From Nocardia jinanensis (GTDB taxonomy: Bacteria > Actinomycetota > Actinomycetes > Mycobacteriales > Mycobacteriaceae), in NCBI RefSeq assembly GCF_014645735.1, contig NZ_BMMH01000001.1, forward strand, positions 62,001-126,000: 64,000 nucleotides of DNA. The letters run 5' to 3'. Made by a program: the position numbers and the translations under genes. Shown piece by piece: positions 47,401 through 54,137 of the stretch. Positions within the stretch are counted from its first letter, which is position 1. Every line of letters begins with the position of its first letter. The notes beneath the pieces were generated by a model. That model had not been told where the DNA came from, made no database searches, and saw only the letters and a program-made list of their open reading frames with translations.

Positions 47401-47797
47401 CCCGGGTCATATCCAGCGGTGCCGTGCACTCTCGGCGCATCCATCGCAGGGCCGCGCCCATGGGGTCCGGTTCGTTCCGCAGATCGAGCACCGGCCCCGT
47501 CGCCTCCAGCGAGGGATCGAACAGCTGGTGCGGCTCACCGCCGACCTCTACCAGCCGCAGGTACCCCGACTGGACCTCGAGGGCCGCACGAATCAACACC
47601 TTACGCAGCAGATCGACATCCAGATACCCGTGGATCTCGATGTACTGCGCTTCGCATATCGGCACGTCGGGGTTGAGTTGTTGCGCTAGCCACAGCCCCC
47701 GCTGTCCGGCGGACAACGGCACCGGCTGTGTTGCTGACACGTTCCGTACGGCACTGGATCCCGAAGCGGGATCGGACTGCGGTCGCGGCACGGTCAT
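38483..47797 (-). CDS. Dimodular nonribosomal peptide synthetase (C-Clobe-A-T-E-C-A-T-TE)
   Basis: This 3104-residue synthetase has domains by residue as follows. C1 is 25-445 with HHVALDG at 155-161. An extra C-terminal condensation lobe without its own HHxxxDG is 466-725. A1 is 735-1225 with YTSGSTGTPKG at 885-895 and K1217. T1 is 1235-1305 with Ser1271 in GGDS. E is 1320-1780 with HHLTVDG at 1461-1467 and FNYLGRF at 1694-1700. C2 is 1800-2250 with HHILIDG at 1949-1955. A2 is 2262-2755 with K2745, T2 is 2765-2835 with Ser2798, and TE is 2855-3104 with Ser2935 in GYSLGG and likely His3083. A starter C domain implies N-acylation or an upstream aminoacyl donor, so the expected product is an acyl-D-Xaa-Yaa released by the TE. 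ATG 47797 follows GGAGG. Specificity-code residues read DALAVGTIQK (A1) and DVFAIGCVIK (A2) by my manual alignment; the substrates are unknown. No MbtH or other pathway gene adjoins. Confidence 0.95.
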   Translation of the reverse strand: MTVPRPQSDPASGSSAVRNVSATQPVPLSAGQRGLWLAQQLNPDVPICEAQYIEIHGYLDVDLLRKVLIRAALEVQSGYLRLVEVGGEPHQLFDPSLEATGPVLDLRNEPDPMGAALRWMRRECTAPLDMTRDRLAASGLLQVGDRHYLMYSRIHHVALDGYAAMTMANRVAALYTAAVQDRTPEPSRAADLRTLYDADRSYRESKRFADDQAYWMSRLADIDDDETSLAAGYAPPCADSVVAVAELPAETVERIADSARALDASPAAVVIAAFGCYLARMTGREEVLVDIPVSGRTTAVLRRSGGVFVNVVPLPIAFGTGDTVRALVRRVQSDLVGALRHQRCGLADIRAATGDGRQRRFAGPLVNVMFFPQAIRFGSLTGEFHILSSGPVEDLLVNLYQTGVPPRTILHFMANPDLYTGPELSAHRDEFTEFLGAFAAAAPSAGIGQVHPDGIREAARSRRRRADLAFWRATLADLPVEPSLPMDRPRSAASSHRSDTHTSELDAELVAALEEVARRHGSSLFTVVHAALAVLLARTGGSSDIPVGTPSGGSGAAGFDDIVGTPVDTLVLRTEIDFDERFTDLLSRIGSIGRQAFAHADVPIDQLMEQFAPQRSPPEYAPFQVMLAFLHRARANLALPGLDVPAVGPSSDVSRCDLRLALSDGHDNGGMTATFTYVTDLFDAATIGALARRWIRILESVAADPMIVVATIDLLDPAEKADLLARSDPPPAPPATLADLLAAAVAHDPDATATVFDGQHTSYRELDECSNRLARALVRRGVGPEDIVAIGLPRSPESILATWAVAKSGAAFLPVDPTYPTQRITHITSDAQATLGLTTSSVRTQLPDAIDWLTLDELRDADSRPVADDERVRPSRVDDIAYVIYTSGSTGTPKGVAVPHRGLANLVADQRSRFRVGPGARVLHAASPSFDAAILEYLWAFATGAQLVIAPPTVYGGAELARILLRENVTHAALTPTALATVDPDGLADLGTVVVGGEAPAPALVSRWAPGRRFCNTYGPAEATIQTNASVRAVPGALVTIGGPIRGVGEVVLDPRLRPVPVGVVGELYVTGPGLARGYRNRMGATASRFVADPFAGPGQRMYRTGDLVRWLRSPEGDLTLDFVGRTDSQVKVRGFRIELGEVESVLLACPGVAHAAAAVHRSPATGDRLIGYVVLGSGAALDTSAILAFAGQRLAPHMVPATVVVLDALPVTANGKLDRAALPEPDFTPRAGSRPPATEIETVLARLFAEVLGLDEVGAHDSFFALGGDSIMAIDLVGRAAAVGVVFSVRDMFDHTTVAGLAEIAGQDSTAIPLPPELPGGGVGQVPPTPIMCWMFERGEFDSFCQWVMLTLPAGIDSTGIGATVAAVLDHHDMLRSRLRPDPAHASGWALEVEPEAAPVAELIRRVPVDAAPDSDTFTTIARAEAAAAAERLDPAAGIVLQLVWLDRPGQPGRLLVVAHHLTVDGVSWRILVPDLATAWAQLRTGQEPRLAPVGTSMRRWAHALHTATAEFGRLDRWRSTLAAAEPPLGARRLDPAVDVQATVATTEAALPTTVTREVLTTVPAAFHGTVDDILITGLAMALLRWRRRRGDTVLETLLTLEGHGRHDTVLPGADLTRTVGWFTISYPVRLDLSDIDIDDAYAAGPAAGAVIKSVKEQLRQIPDHGIGYGLSRYLDADTARVLGALPGPQVSFNYLGRFDTAPTASRDEGWMPVGAGGIQNPGTAAESALGVDAFVTDTPDGPVLGTTWGHPTGLLAPAEVGDLAQLWCDAVTALATHTSRPGAGGSTPSDLDLVDLDQDTIDRLERRYPALEDIWSLTPLQAGLLFHAQLADGALDAYTVQLCLELGGYVDADRLRRAVRALLGRHPNLRSAFVRDGAGDAVQVVPELVDVPLTRIDLAEREDPESALDEFMDADRHTRFDMTAPPLLRTALIGTGDRQYRLLLSMHHILIDGWSTPLLIRELLTLYACDSDPALPIAGRPYRDYLTWLKAQDRDAAETAWARAFDGVSEPSLLAPADRGRRNATAAREVRVRLSEDHTAALVAVAHEQEVTLNTLVQAAWGIVLANATGREDVVFGATVSGRPAHIAGIESMIGLFINTVPVRVRLDHRESLARLVQRIQTEQAALLDHHHLGLARIQQVAGPGAMFDTVAAFESYPVDWGGLSDLTDIDGMRILGVQGRDAAHYPLGLIVHRDFRLHLTFKYLPELFTSPEIDAIADRVLRVLGTLAEHIDLPLSHVQLLSPAERAALVPARGRRGAVMSVLPKMLTSALRPDAEAVVGDGVRLSYRELDETSNRWARVLIAAGTGPESPVAVVLPRSVDAVTAVWAVAKAGGAFVQIDPAHPPLRNATVLADSGAAVGLTLESYRDQLPDTVRWFALDSPSFAAAAAAAAASAVTDTERTAALRPRHPAYLIYTSGSTGTPKGVLVTHAGMANLAAVALERFGVTPASRVLAAAAPTFDVSIFEWLSAAVAGATLILAPARFGTGDGLAGLVRTERITHAALTPALLAATNPDGLETVILGGEPFPPDLAARWAPGRTVINCYGATETTVISCGDAPLSTVTGDPISMGGPVRGFTAVVLDQQLRPVPPGVVGELYLSGPGLARGYHRQPAMTATRFVSAPYGRPGTRMYRTGDLVAWTADRTLQFKGRSDRQLEIQGNRVEPGEIEAALGDHPDITHAAVTVHPGPDGAGRLVGYVVPAPHTTPDTAAIITYLASRLPTHMIPTAILVLDRIPLTSTGKLDYSALPPPDRRPARFRPPTTPLETTVCDAFTDILDIDRTGLDDIFFAVGGNSLTALRLVARLAESTGVDVPIQWVFTDPTPQSLVRRIEARRRGLDEGDPGGALAVLLPLRVAGTEPPLFCIHPTIGTAWGFSGLVQYLDPERPVHGLQSPALTEPNARFDTLGRLADRYIAEIRSVQPRGPYHLLGYSLGGTIAHEIAVQLRRAGDTVATLAMMDTRLVDAHSARVPIPTLGDVLTEFGVPTSRIPADLTVEAATDLLHRRDKLFTTLSPGDLEILYRGCTQLVELTRDHRPTLFDGDLLYFRAAPGDPDYGPSPCLAWKEYVTGTLTEHRISARHEQMTDPEALRAIALVLNAYSR
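45623..46402 (-). other. Extra C-terminal lobe of a condensation domain inside the NRPS
   Basis: Residues 466-725 begin FWRATLADLPVEPSLPMDRPR, then continue LFTVVHAALAVLLARTGG, QAFAHADVPIDQLMEQF and FTYVTDLFDAATIGALA, matching the second half of an LCL condensation domain. The first half with the catalytic HHxxxDG is absent. It directly follows a complete C domain. See findings. Confidence 0.75.
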
Positions 47798-48487
47798 AAG
47801 CCTTGCCTCCAGACCCGGACCAAGTGTTATGTCAAAAATCCATGACGGCATTCTATGCCGACCGGTTCGTTTGCGTGAACCCCCCAAAAACGGAGATCGA
47901 GCCGCCGACAGGGACGGATCGCCGCGTACCACCCGACGGCGCCGCTTCGCCGGGCACGCTGGGACAGGCTGCCGCCGATCCGGAACCGACTTCTTCGGAC
48001 CCGGATCACGCCGCGCGCTCGGTGCACTCTCCCCGCGCACAACAAGATCGCCGCCGGATCCGTCGTACCGATCGCGTACCGGGCTCTACGACCGTACCGC
48101 TGCCACCGAAACATGCGCTCCGCGGCTTCGCCGGGCGCCCGTGCCGGCCTCGGCCGTCGATATCGGCGCCTGCGACCTCGGGCCACGCGATCCCGGCCCG
48201 GCTCGGCGGATGATGATCGCGGCCGGATCCGGGTACACCTCGCCCAACCGGGCGGGTGACTGCGTTGGTCGTCGCGGCCGGACCGGCGCTGCTGCCGGTT
48301 CGCCCGGCGAATCGAATGGCGAACTCCGGCAGATCGCTGTCGGAGCCGGACGAATTCGGCGCCGGCGTACTCGGATCGGCCGTGCGGTCCCGCTCCGACA
48401 CGCTGCGACCCGCACCCCCGGACATCGGATCCACGAGTGTGACAGGATCATTCGGTTCGTCGACGGTATGCACACGAAGGGCTCGGA
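47798..48487. other. 690-base divergent region upstream of the NRPS
   Basis: I see no supported gene. It holds the inverted repeat at 47846-47860 close to the NRPS start and should contain both divergent promoters. Confidence 0.55.
47846..47860. promoter_or_regulatory. Inverted repeat upstream of the NRPS
   Basis: CGGCAT-TCT-ATGCCG is a perfect 6-base inverted repeat located 49 bases before the NRPS start codon. It could be an operator or a leader hairpin. The regulator is not identified. Confidence 0.4.
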
Positions 48488-50068
48488 GTGGATCTACGTT
48501 TCGCAGCCGACAGATTCCACCGGATCCGGCGGGCCGTCCTGGCGCTCACGGTGGGTATCGGTATCGTCGCGGCCCCGGCGCCGGCGGCAACAGCGGAAAG
48601 CCCTGACCCCTATATCGATCGCTCGGCCGAATCCGCGGACACCCCGTCGCTGCAATGGTCCGACTGTAGCGACGGGTTCCAGTGCGCATCGGCGAAGGTG
48701 CCGCTCGACTACAACCAGCCGCAGGGCGACCGGATCGACCTGGCGGTGATCAAATTGCCCGCGACCGACCCGGGTCGGCGCATCGGCACCTTGTTCGTGA
48801 ACTTCGGTGGCCCCGGCGCTTCCGGCGTCGACAGGCTCCGGGAGCGAGCGCGGTGGCCGTGGCTGTTCTCCGAGGAACTGCGGTCGCGATTCGATGTGGT
48901 CTCATGGGATACCCGGGCGGTGGCGCGCAGCGCCGCGGTGCGATGTTTTTCCACCGAGGAGGAACAATCGGCATTCCTCGCCTCCATGCCCCCGATGCCC
49001 GCCACCCCGGGCGACGAGGCGCCGTTCTACGACTGGTCCGCGCAATTCGCCGACCGCTGCGCGCAGCAGGCCGGGCCGATCCTGAACCACGCGTCGACCG
49101 CCGACACCGCGCGCGATCTCGACCTGTTGCGCCGCGCCGTCGGCGACCCGGAACTCACATATCACGGCATTTCCTACGGCACCCAGGTCGGCGCAGTTTA
49201 CGCCAATATGTTTCCCGGCCGGGTGCGGGCCATGGTGTTCGACGGATCGCTGGACTTCGAGGGCAACGTCAACGGCCATGGGGCACAGGGCACCACGCTT
49301 CCGCTGGACACCCGGCAGAATGTGGCCGACGGCATCGCGGCCGCCTTCCACGCTTTCCTACGGCAGTGTTCGGAAGCCGGTCCGAAATGCGCTTTCTCCT
49401 CGGGTGATCCCGAGCTGAAGTGGACAGCGCTCGTGGAGCGTGCCCGGCTGGCCCCGATCGGCGTGGACGGCCGGGTCTGGACGTATTCCGATATCGTCAA
49501 CGCGGCAGCCGGTCTTTCGCAGCCGTCCGCCTTCCCGGACCTCGCTGTGCTACTGCAGAAGTTGTTCGACGCCGGTACCGCCCTCCCCGGATTGCAGCCG
49601 GTCAGCGCGTCCTATGTGGGCAACCGCACCGAGGCCTATCACGCGATCCAATGCAGCGACAGCACTGTCCCGACCGATACCGGCATCTACAGCCGGGCGG
49701 CGGTATCGGAAGATCAGCGGGTGCCGTATTTCGGGCGGATCGCGGTTTTCAGCAGTATCACCTGCGCGTTCTGGCACGGTCACGACGCCGGCCGGTACAT
49801 CGGCCCGTGGAACCGGAGCACCGCCGCGCCGATCCTGGTGCTCAACACCAGATTCGATCCGGCCACCCCATTGCCCGGCGCCTACGCCGGCGCCGCACAG
49901 CTGGCCGACGCACGAGTAGTGGTGACCGAGGGGGTCGGCCACAGCAGCATGTATGTACCGAGCACCTGCACCGAGCAGGTCAAACGCGAGTATCTGTTCA
50001 CCGCCCTGCTGCCCCCCGAGAACACCGGCTGTGCCACCGACGGCTCCCCCTTCGGTCCACCGGCCTGA
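48488..50068 (+). CDS. Secreted alpha/beta hydrolase, TAP (tripeptidyl aminopeptidase) family
   Basis: This 526-residue exported peptidase-like hydrolase has a signal peptide at residues 1-36 (RRAVLALTVGIGIVAAPAPAATA). The mature part opens with LQWSDCSDGFQCASAKVPLDYNQP, the TAP-family start with paired Cys. The oxyanion region is FVNFGGPGASGVD, the nucleophile is in YHGISYGTQVGAVYANMFP, and the C-terminal ILVLNTRFDPATPLPGA and GVGHSS hold the Asp and His. The GTG start follows GAAGGG. It is divergent from the NRPS across 690 bases. Processing or degradation of an exported peptide is possible but unproven. Confidence 0.9.
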   Translation: MDLRFAADRFHRIRRAVLALTVGIGIVAAPAPAATAESPDPYIDRSAESADTPSLQWSDCSDGFQCASAKVPLDYNQPQGDRIDLAVIKLPATDPGRRIGTLFVNFGGPGASGVDRLRERARWPWLFSEELRSRFDVVSWDTRAVARSAAVRCFSTEEEQSAFLASMPPMPATPGDEAPFYDWSAQFADRCAQQAGPILNHASTADTARDLDLLRRAVGDPELTYHGISYGTQVGAVYANMFPGRVRAMVFDGSLDFEGNVNGHGAQGTTLPLDTRQNVADGIAAAFHAFLRQCSEAGPKCAFSSGDPELKWTALVERARLAPIGVDGRVWTYSDIVNAAAGLSQPSAFPDLAVLLQKLFDAGTALPGLQPVSASYVGNRTEAYHAIQCSDSTVPTDTGIYSRAAVSEDQRVPYFGRIAVFSSITCAFWHGHDAGRYIGPWNRSTAAPILVLNTRFDPATPLPGAYAGAAQLADARVVVTEGVGHSSMYVPSTCTEQVKREYLFTALLPPENTGCATDGSPFGPPA

Positions 50069-50089
50069 CGCGCTCCCCCGTGCCCGCGC

Positions 50090-50530
50090 CTACCGGCGGG
50101 CCGCGCTGTTCACGCGGGTCAGGACCCCGTGCAGTTCCTCGAGGTCGTCCAGCCCGAGGCCGAGCCGTTCGACCACCGCGGGTGGGATCTTCTCCGCCTC
50201 GGCGCGCAGCGCCCGCCCGGTGCTCGTGAGGTCGACGACCAGGTTGCGCTCGTCACGCGGATCGCGGGCGCGGGTGATGTAGTCCAGCCCCTCGAGCCGT
50301 TTGAGCAGCGGAGACAGCGTCGGCGAATCGAGCTGGAGCAGCTCGCCGATCTCCTTCACCGATAGCGGTGCGTCTCCCCACAGCGCCAGCATCACCAGAT
50401 ATTGCGGATGAGTGAGCTTCATCGGCTCCAGTAGGGGCCGATATACCGCCAGCACGGCGCGGTTCGCCAGCGCCAGCGCGAAGCACACCTGCCGCTCCAG
50501 CCGCAGGGGGTCCTCGATCGCGCTGCTCAT
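50090..50530 (-). CDS. OhrR-like MarR-family regulator
   Basis: This 146-residue regulator begins LRLERQVCFALALANRAVLAVYRPLLEPMKLTHPQYLVMLALWG. The layout, with a Cys in the first helix (about residue 16) and the LxxxQYLVMLxLW block, is that of OhrR organic-peroxide sensors. The winged helix LDSPTLSPLLKRLEGLDYITRARDPRDERNL also fits. ATG 50530 follows GGAGG; a GTG 12 bases upstream is rejected. The ohr gene lies 2.8 kb away rather than adjacent. Confidence 0.88.
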   Translation of the reverse strand: MSSAIEDPLRLERQVCFALALANRAVLAVYRPLLEPMKLTHPQYLVMLALWGDAPLSVKEIGELLQLDSPTLSPLLKRLEGLDYITRARDPRDERNLVVDLTSTGRALRAEAEKIPPAVVERLGLGLDDLEELHGVLTRVNSAARR

Positions 50531-50609
50531 GTGCACCTCCACGCAGATTTTCGTTCGGATGATACGGAAACGTTCCGGGACCGGCCTACCACCCTTTTAT
50601 ATCGTTCGC

Positions 50610-50633
50610 TATTAGTTAGTGTACGATCTAATA
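50610..50633. promoter_or_regulatory. Probable operator of the OhrR-like regulator
   Basis: TATTAG (50610-50615) and CTAATA (50628-50633) form a perfect 6-base inverted repeat in an AT-rich patch between the regulator and the divergent DUF5313-like gene. Confidence 0.5.
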
Positions 50634-50694
50634 TAGTGCAATCGGAAATGGGTGAGCCGTCCCACCGCCCACCCGGAGTCGAGGGAGCAGGCAG

Positions 50695-51126
50695 ATGCCC
50701 GCACGAACGAAACCGACCCCCTTGCAGCGGATCCGCTACATCTGTGGCGCGACCCTGCCGGACGCGCTGACAGGTTGGGTGGTCGACGACCTCACCGGCC
50801 CCGGGGCCACCCGGCGCTACCTATTGCGCTTCCTGCTACCTGTCGCCCCGCCGCTGTGCCTGTTCCTGCTACTCCCCGGACCGTTGTGGATGCACGCGGC
50901 CATGATGGGACTGCTCTACATACCGATCGTCTACTTCGCGATCGCTCTGGTGTACGTCTACCGCCGCCATCGCCTCGTCCAGCACGGTCTCGATCCCGAC
51001 CTCGCGGATACGGCACAGCGGCAGCGGCGCGCCGACGATCGCCTGACCTACGAACGCCGCTACGGCAGGCCGCTCGGGCCTACACCGGAATCCCCGGCTG
51101 CGACGCGGCGGCTCACTCTGCCGTAG
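50695..51126 (+). CDS. DUF5313-like small membrane protein
   Basis: This 143-residue protein has two hydrophobic helices near 42-62 and 66-88. The N-terminal part IRYICGATLPDALTGWVVDDLTGPGATRRYLLRF resembles DUF5313 proteins of Mycobacteriales. Its C-terminal tail is basic. It is divergent from the OhrR-like gene and may share its control. The last 14 bases overlap the converging SnoaL-like gene. Function is unknown. Confidence 0.78.
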   Translation: MPARTKPTPLQRIRYICGATLPDALTGWVVDDLTGPGATRRYLLRFLLPVAPPLCLFLLLPGPLWMHAAMMGLLYIPIVYFAIALVYVYRRHRLVQHGLDPDLADTAQRQRRADDRLTYERRYGRPLGPTPESPAATRRLTLP

Positions 51127-51655
51127 TGGACGCCGACGCCGGCCCCCGGCGCGCCGCCCTCGTCGCGCGCCACATCCGGAAGAGGTAGACCGGCGTCGGC
51201 GGCACCCAGCCGAGCTGCTGGGCCAGGCCGAGATCGTCCCGGTTCGCCCAGTGCTCGATCACCGCGCCCTCGGCGATCCGGAACCAGTGCGTCTGCGTGA
51301 CGGCGAACGATCCGCCCGTGGCCGGAAACGCCTGTTCCGGTATGCCGTTCGCGTCGTACACCACGAAAGTACCGGTCTGGCGGCCGGACATGGTGGTATG
51401 CACGGCAGCGGAATCCTGTGACGTGACCGTCTCGTGGATCTCCCAGCGCAGGTCGGAATAGGTAGTCCGCAACCACAGCGCGGTGGCGTAGAACCCCGCC
51501 GGACCGGGTTCGCGACAGGCGGGAGGTTCCGCGGCGCACTCCCGGTTGTACGCCTCGGGATGGAACACGGCCTCGAAGTCCGGTAGCGAACCGTCGGCCA
51601 TGATCAGAACGGCGCGAGCGGCCGATTGCGCGAGATCCGACGGGTCGTGAACCAT
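51113..51655 (-). CDS. SnoaL-like/NTF2-family protein
   Basis: This protein of about 180 residues has a cone-shaped SnoaL/ester-cyclase-type domain: FEAVFHPEAYNRECAAEPP, LRTTYSDLRWEIHETVTSQDSAAVHTTMSGRQTG and HWFRIAEGAVIEHWANRDDLGLAQQLG. The last block is typical of this family. ATG 51655 follows GGGAG; an ATG four codons upstream is also possible. The substrate is unknown and the enzyme may be a hydrolase, cyclase or binding protein. Confidence 0.85.
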   Translation of the reverse strand: MVHDPSDLAQSAARAVLIMADGSLPDFEAVFHPEAYNRECAAEPPACREPGPAGFYATALWLRTTYSDLRWEIHETVTSQDSAAVHTTMSGRQTGTFVVYDANGIPEQAFPATGGSFAVTQTHWFRIAEGAVIEHWANRDDLGLAQQLGWVPPTPVYLFRMWRATRAARRGPASASTTAE

Positions 51656-51924
51656 GACAACTCCCACATGGACGGGACGACTCTCAGGTGATCGGAAATG
51701 CTACCCGGGTACCCGCGGCACAGGAAGGCCCCGCGACCTCCACCACCCGTACCCGCGGAGACATCGATCGTCGCGCGCCCAGGCGCACAACAGTTCTCGA
51801 GTGGACTTCTGCGAACTCACCTACTCGGCTATGCCTTCCAGCCGGTAGCAGGCGGCCCGGCGGGCGCGGCGTTCCTCGCGCACGACCCTGACTCGGGGCA
51901 CCGGGATCGTATGGCCCTCGGCAA

Positions 51925-52524
51925 TCAGATCCGCTCATCGCGAGGCTGTTCGCCCGACTCCCGGCGAGTGCGTCTGCGAGAATTCAGCAGTCCCTCGATT
52001 CCGAGCAGGAACGTCTCGCAGACGGGGGCCGGGTCGGTCAGGCAGCCCGCCGCCATCGCGCCGTCGCGCAGCATCACGAAGTGCCGGGCGGCAGGTCCCG
52101 GATCGATTCCGCCGACAGCGGCGAGGATTTCGGTGATCGTGGCCAGGAACCACTGCCGGTGCGCGAGAACGGTTTTGTGGACCGGATGGTCGGGATCGGG
52201 GTATTCGGCTGCCGCGTTGAGGAACGCGCATCCGCGAAACCCGGGCGCCCGGATACTGTCGGCGATGGCCCGCCCGACGGCTCGAACAGCGTCGAGGGCA
52301 GACGAGTTCTCGCGGCGCGCGGCGTCGACCTGCGCGCGAACCATCTCGTCCGCCTGCGTCAGGTAGGCGACAACAAGGTCGTCCTTGCCGGGAAAATGCC
52401 GGTACAGGGTCGCCCGTGTCACTTGGGCGGTGGCAATGATGCGCTCGACACCGACTGCATGGAGCCCTTCGGAGTAGAACAGTCCACTCGCCGTGTCGAG
52501 CAGTCGCGCGCGCGCTTCCGACAT
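51925..52524 (-). CDS. TetR-family transcriptional regulator
   Basis: This 199-residue regulator has the helix-turn-helix RARLLDTASGLFYSEGLHAVGVERIIATAQVTRATLYRHFPGKDDLV and a C-terminal ligand domain containing GFRGCAFLNAAAEYPDPDHPV, which places it near the group typified by YcdC/AcrR-like regulators. ATG 52524 opens the domain; an upstream GTG extension is rejected. Two inverted copies of one operator lie between it and the divergent DUF308-type gene, so autorepression and repression of that gene are likely. Confidence 0.92.
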   Translation of the reverse strand: MSEARARLLDTASGLFYSEGLHAVGVERIIATAQVTRATLYRHFPGKDDLVVAYLTQADEMVRAQVDAARRENSSALDAVRAVGRAIADSIRAPGFRGCAFLNAAAEYPDPDHPVHKTVLAHRQWFLATITEILAAVGGIDPGPAARHFVMLRDGAMAAGCLTDPAPVCETFLLGIEGLLNSRRRTRRESGEQPRDERI

Positions 52525-52566
52525 CCGACTTCTTCCAATCTCCCGGGCTCCTGCTTCGAGATTAGC

Positions 52567-52636
52567 AGAAAGAACGATCGGTCTTGACAAGGCGGGCGTC
52601 AGCGCATCACACTCTGGTATACCGATCGTTCTTTCT
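52567..52636. promoter_or_regulatory. Paired TetR operators and divergent promoter
   Basis: AGAAAGAACGATCGGT (52567-52582) is repeated in exact inverted orientation as ACCGATCGTTCTTTCT (52621-52636), and each contains an ACCGATCGTT core that is itself nearly palindromic. A TTGACA at 52584-52589 lies between them. Two TetR dimers could cover both divergent promoters. Confidence 0.7.
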
Positions 52637-52683
52637 CCCTGAATAGTCGCAACCGACCTCCTCGACCATCGAAAGAGAGTCTG

Positions 52684-53265
52684 ATGTCCAGTTCAATCGA
52701 GACCAGCGTGGCCGGCACTGTCGCCGATACCACCAGCAGCACCGAGGGGCTGCGGAACCTGTACTACGCCCGCTTCGGATTCGCCATCGTCTGGGCAGCT
52801 CTGCTGATCCTCACCGCCGCGACACTCACCCCGGTCAGCATTGCGCTGTTGGTGATCTATCCCCTGTTCGATGTCACCGCGGCCGTGATCGACTTCCGCA
52901 CCTCGGGCACCGCACGCCCGAAGGCGCCGCTGTACATCAATATGGCGGCGAGCCTGCTCACCGCCCTCGGACTGGCCGTGGCCGTCACCTCCGGCATTCC
53001 CGACGTCCTGCGGGTGTGGGGCGTCTGGGCGATTACCGCGGGCATCGTGCAGTTGATCGTCGCGATCTTGCGCTACCGGCTCGGTGGCCAATGGGCGATG
53101 ATTCTCAGCGGCGCGATCTCCACCCTCGCCGGCGCAAGCTTCATCGCGGGCGCCGGTGCACCGAACCCGGCGCTCGTCCCCCTCGCCGGATACGCGACGC
53201 TGGGCGGCATCTTCTTCCTGATCTCGGCGATCCGCCTGCATCTCCGTACGGCCGAAACGCGGTGA
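52684..53265 (+). CDS. DUF308/HdeD-like membrane protein
   Basis: This 193-residue membrane protein has about six hydrophobic helices arranged as repeated pairs. It starts with a hydrophilic 25-residue tail. The layout matches DUF308/HdeD proteins often found under TetR control and linked to acid or solvent stress in other bacteria. It is divergent from a TetR gene with shared operators. Its own substrate or partner is unknown. Confidence 0.82.
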   Translation: MSSSIETSVAGTVADTTSSTEGLRNLYYARFGFAIVWAALLILTAATLTPVSIALLVIYPLFDVTAAVIDFRTSGTARPKAPLYINMAASLLTALGLAVAVTSGIPDVLRVWGVWAITAGIVQLIVAILRYRLGGQWAMILSGAISTLAGASFIAGAGAPNPALVPLAGYATLGGIFFLISAIRLHLRTAETR

Positions 53266-53317
53266 GATGACCAGCAGTTTCGCACCGGAGAATCCACCAC
53301 CGAAGGAGACCACCATC

Positions 53318-53746
53318 ATGTCCGATTCCCTCTACACCGCCATCGCCACCTCGACCGGGGACGGCCGCGCCGGAGGACGCACAACCAGCGATGACGGCCT
53401 GATCGACCTCACCCTCGCCATCCCGGGTGAAATGGGCGGGCCGGGCGGGGCGACGAATCCCGAGCAGCTCTTCGCCGCCGGCTGGGCCGCCTGCTTCCAC
53501 TCGGCCCTGAAGGCCGTCGCCGCCGGGCAGAAGATCACCTTCACCGATTCGGCCGTCGTCGCCGAGGTCAGCGTGCACCCGACCGAGCAGGGCGGTTTCA
53601 GCCTCGGCGCCGCACTACATGTGGAATTCCGCGGCATCGATCAGGACAGCGCCGACTCGCTCGTCGCGGCCGCACACGCGGTGTGCCCCTACTCCAATGC
53701 CACTCGCGGCAACATCCCCGTCACCGTCGACACCACGGTCGCCTGA
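53318..53746 (+). CDS. ohr: Organic hydroperoxide resistance protein (OsmC/Ohr family)
   Basis: This 142-residue thiol peroxidase reduces organic hydroperoxides. Both redox cysteines are present, in GWAACFHSALK near 58-68 and in HAVCPYSNATRGNI near 123-136, and the family opening LYTAIATSTGDGRAGG is normal. ATG 53318 after GAAGGAG is preferred over a longer frame. Its expected regulator is the OhrR-like gene 2.8 kb upstream on the other strand; the TetR/DUF308 pair lies between. Confidence 0.94.
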   Translation: MSDSLYTAIATSTGDGRAGGRTTSDDGLIDLTLAIPGEMGGPGGATNPEQLFAAGWAACFHSALKAVAAGQKITFTDSAVVAEVSVHPTEQGGFSLGAALHVEFRGIDQDSADSLVAAAHAVCPYSNATRGNIPVTVDTTVA

Positions 53747-54137
53747 ACCGAATCGGCCCCGAAGGTGCCGCAGGCACCGCGGCCCCAGCAGAGGATGTAA
53801 TTCTGTGCTCGCTCCTACTACGAAACTCACCAGCGGTGAACCGGGCCTGTCGTCGTGTCACCGTGTTACGAAGACCGCGTCGATGCCGTCGTCCGGAAAC
53901 CCCTCCAGCCCAAGGGCAGTTCGACGCGACCGGCCCATATATCGGCGACCAGGTGGGCATAGCCTTCGCACGCCTGGCCGAGATGGAATTACGCCGTGCG
54001 ACGAAGGCGCAGATCCATGGAGTAGCGAACGGCCCACCGAGCATCGACGTACCGCGTCGCGACCTGGTCGATGACCTGACCGAGCGAATGGCCCCGGACT
54101 CCGAGGGCGCTGCCGGGGCGGCTCCGGCCGCCGGCAC
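53747..54137. other. Gene-free stretch after ohr
   Basis: In these 391 bases I find no reading frame with a plausible start, signature or codon pattern, and no repeat. Confidence 0.45.

Noticed and set aside
38483..47797. NRPS considered as a siderophore (nocobactin- or mycobactin-like) synthetase
   Set aside because: No salicylate activation, cyclisation domains, hydroxylating monooxygenase or MbtH; the architecture is a plain dimodular C-A-T-E-C-A-T-TE.
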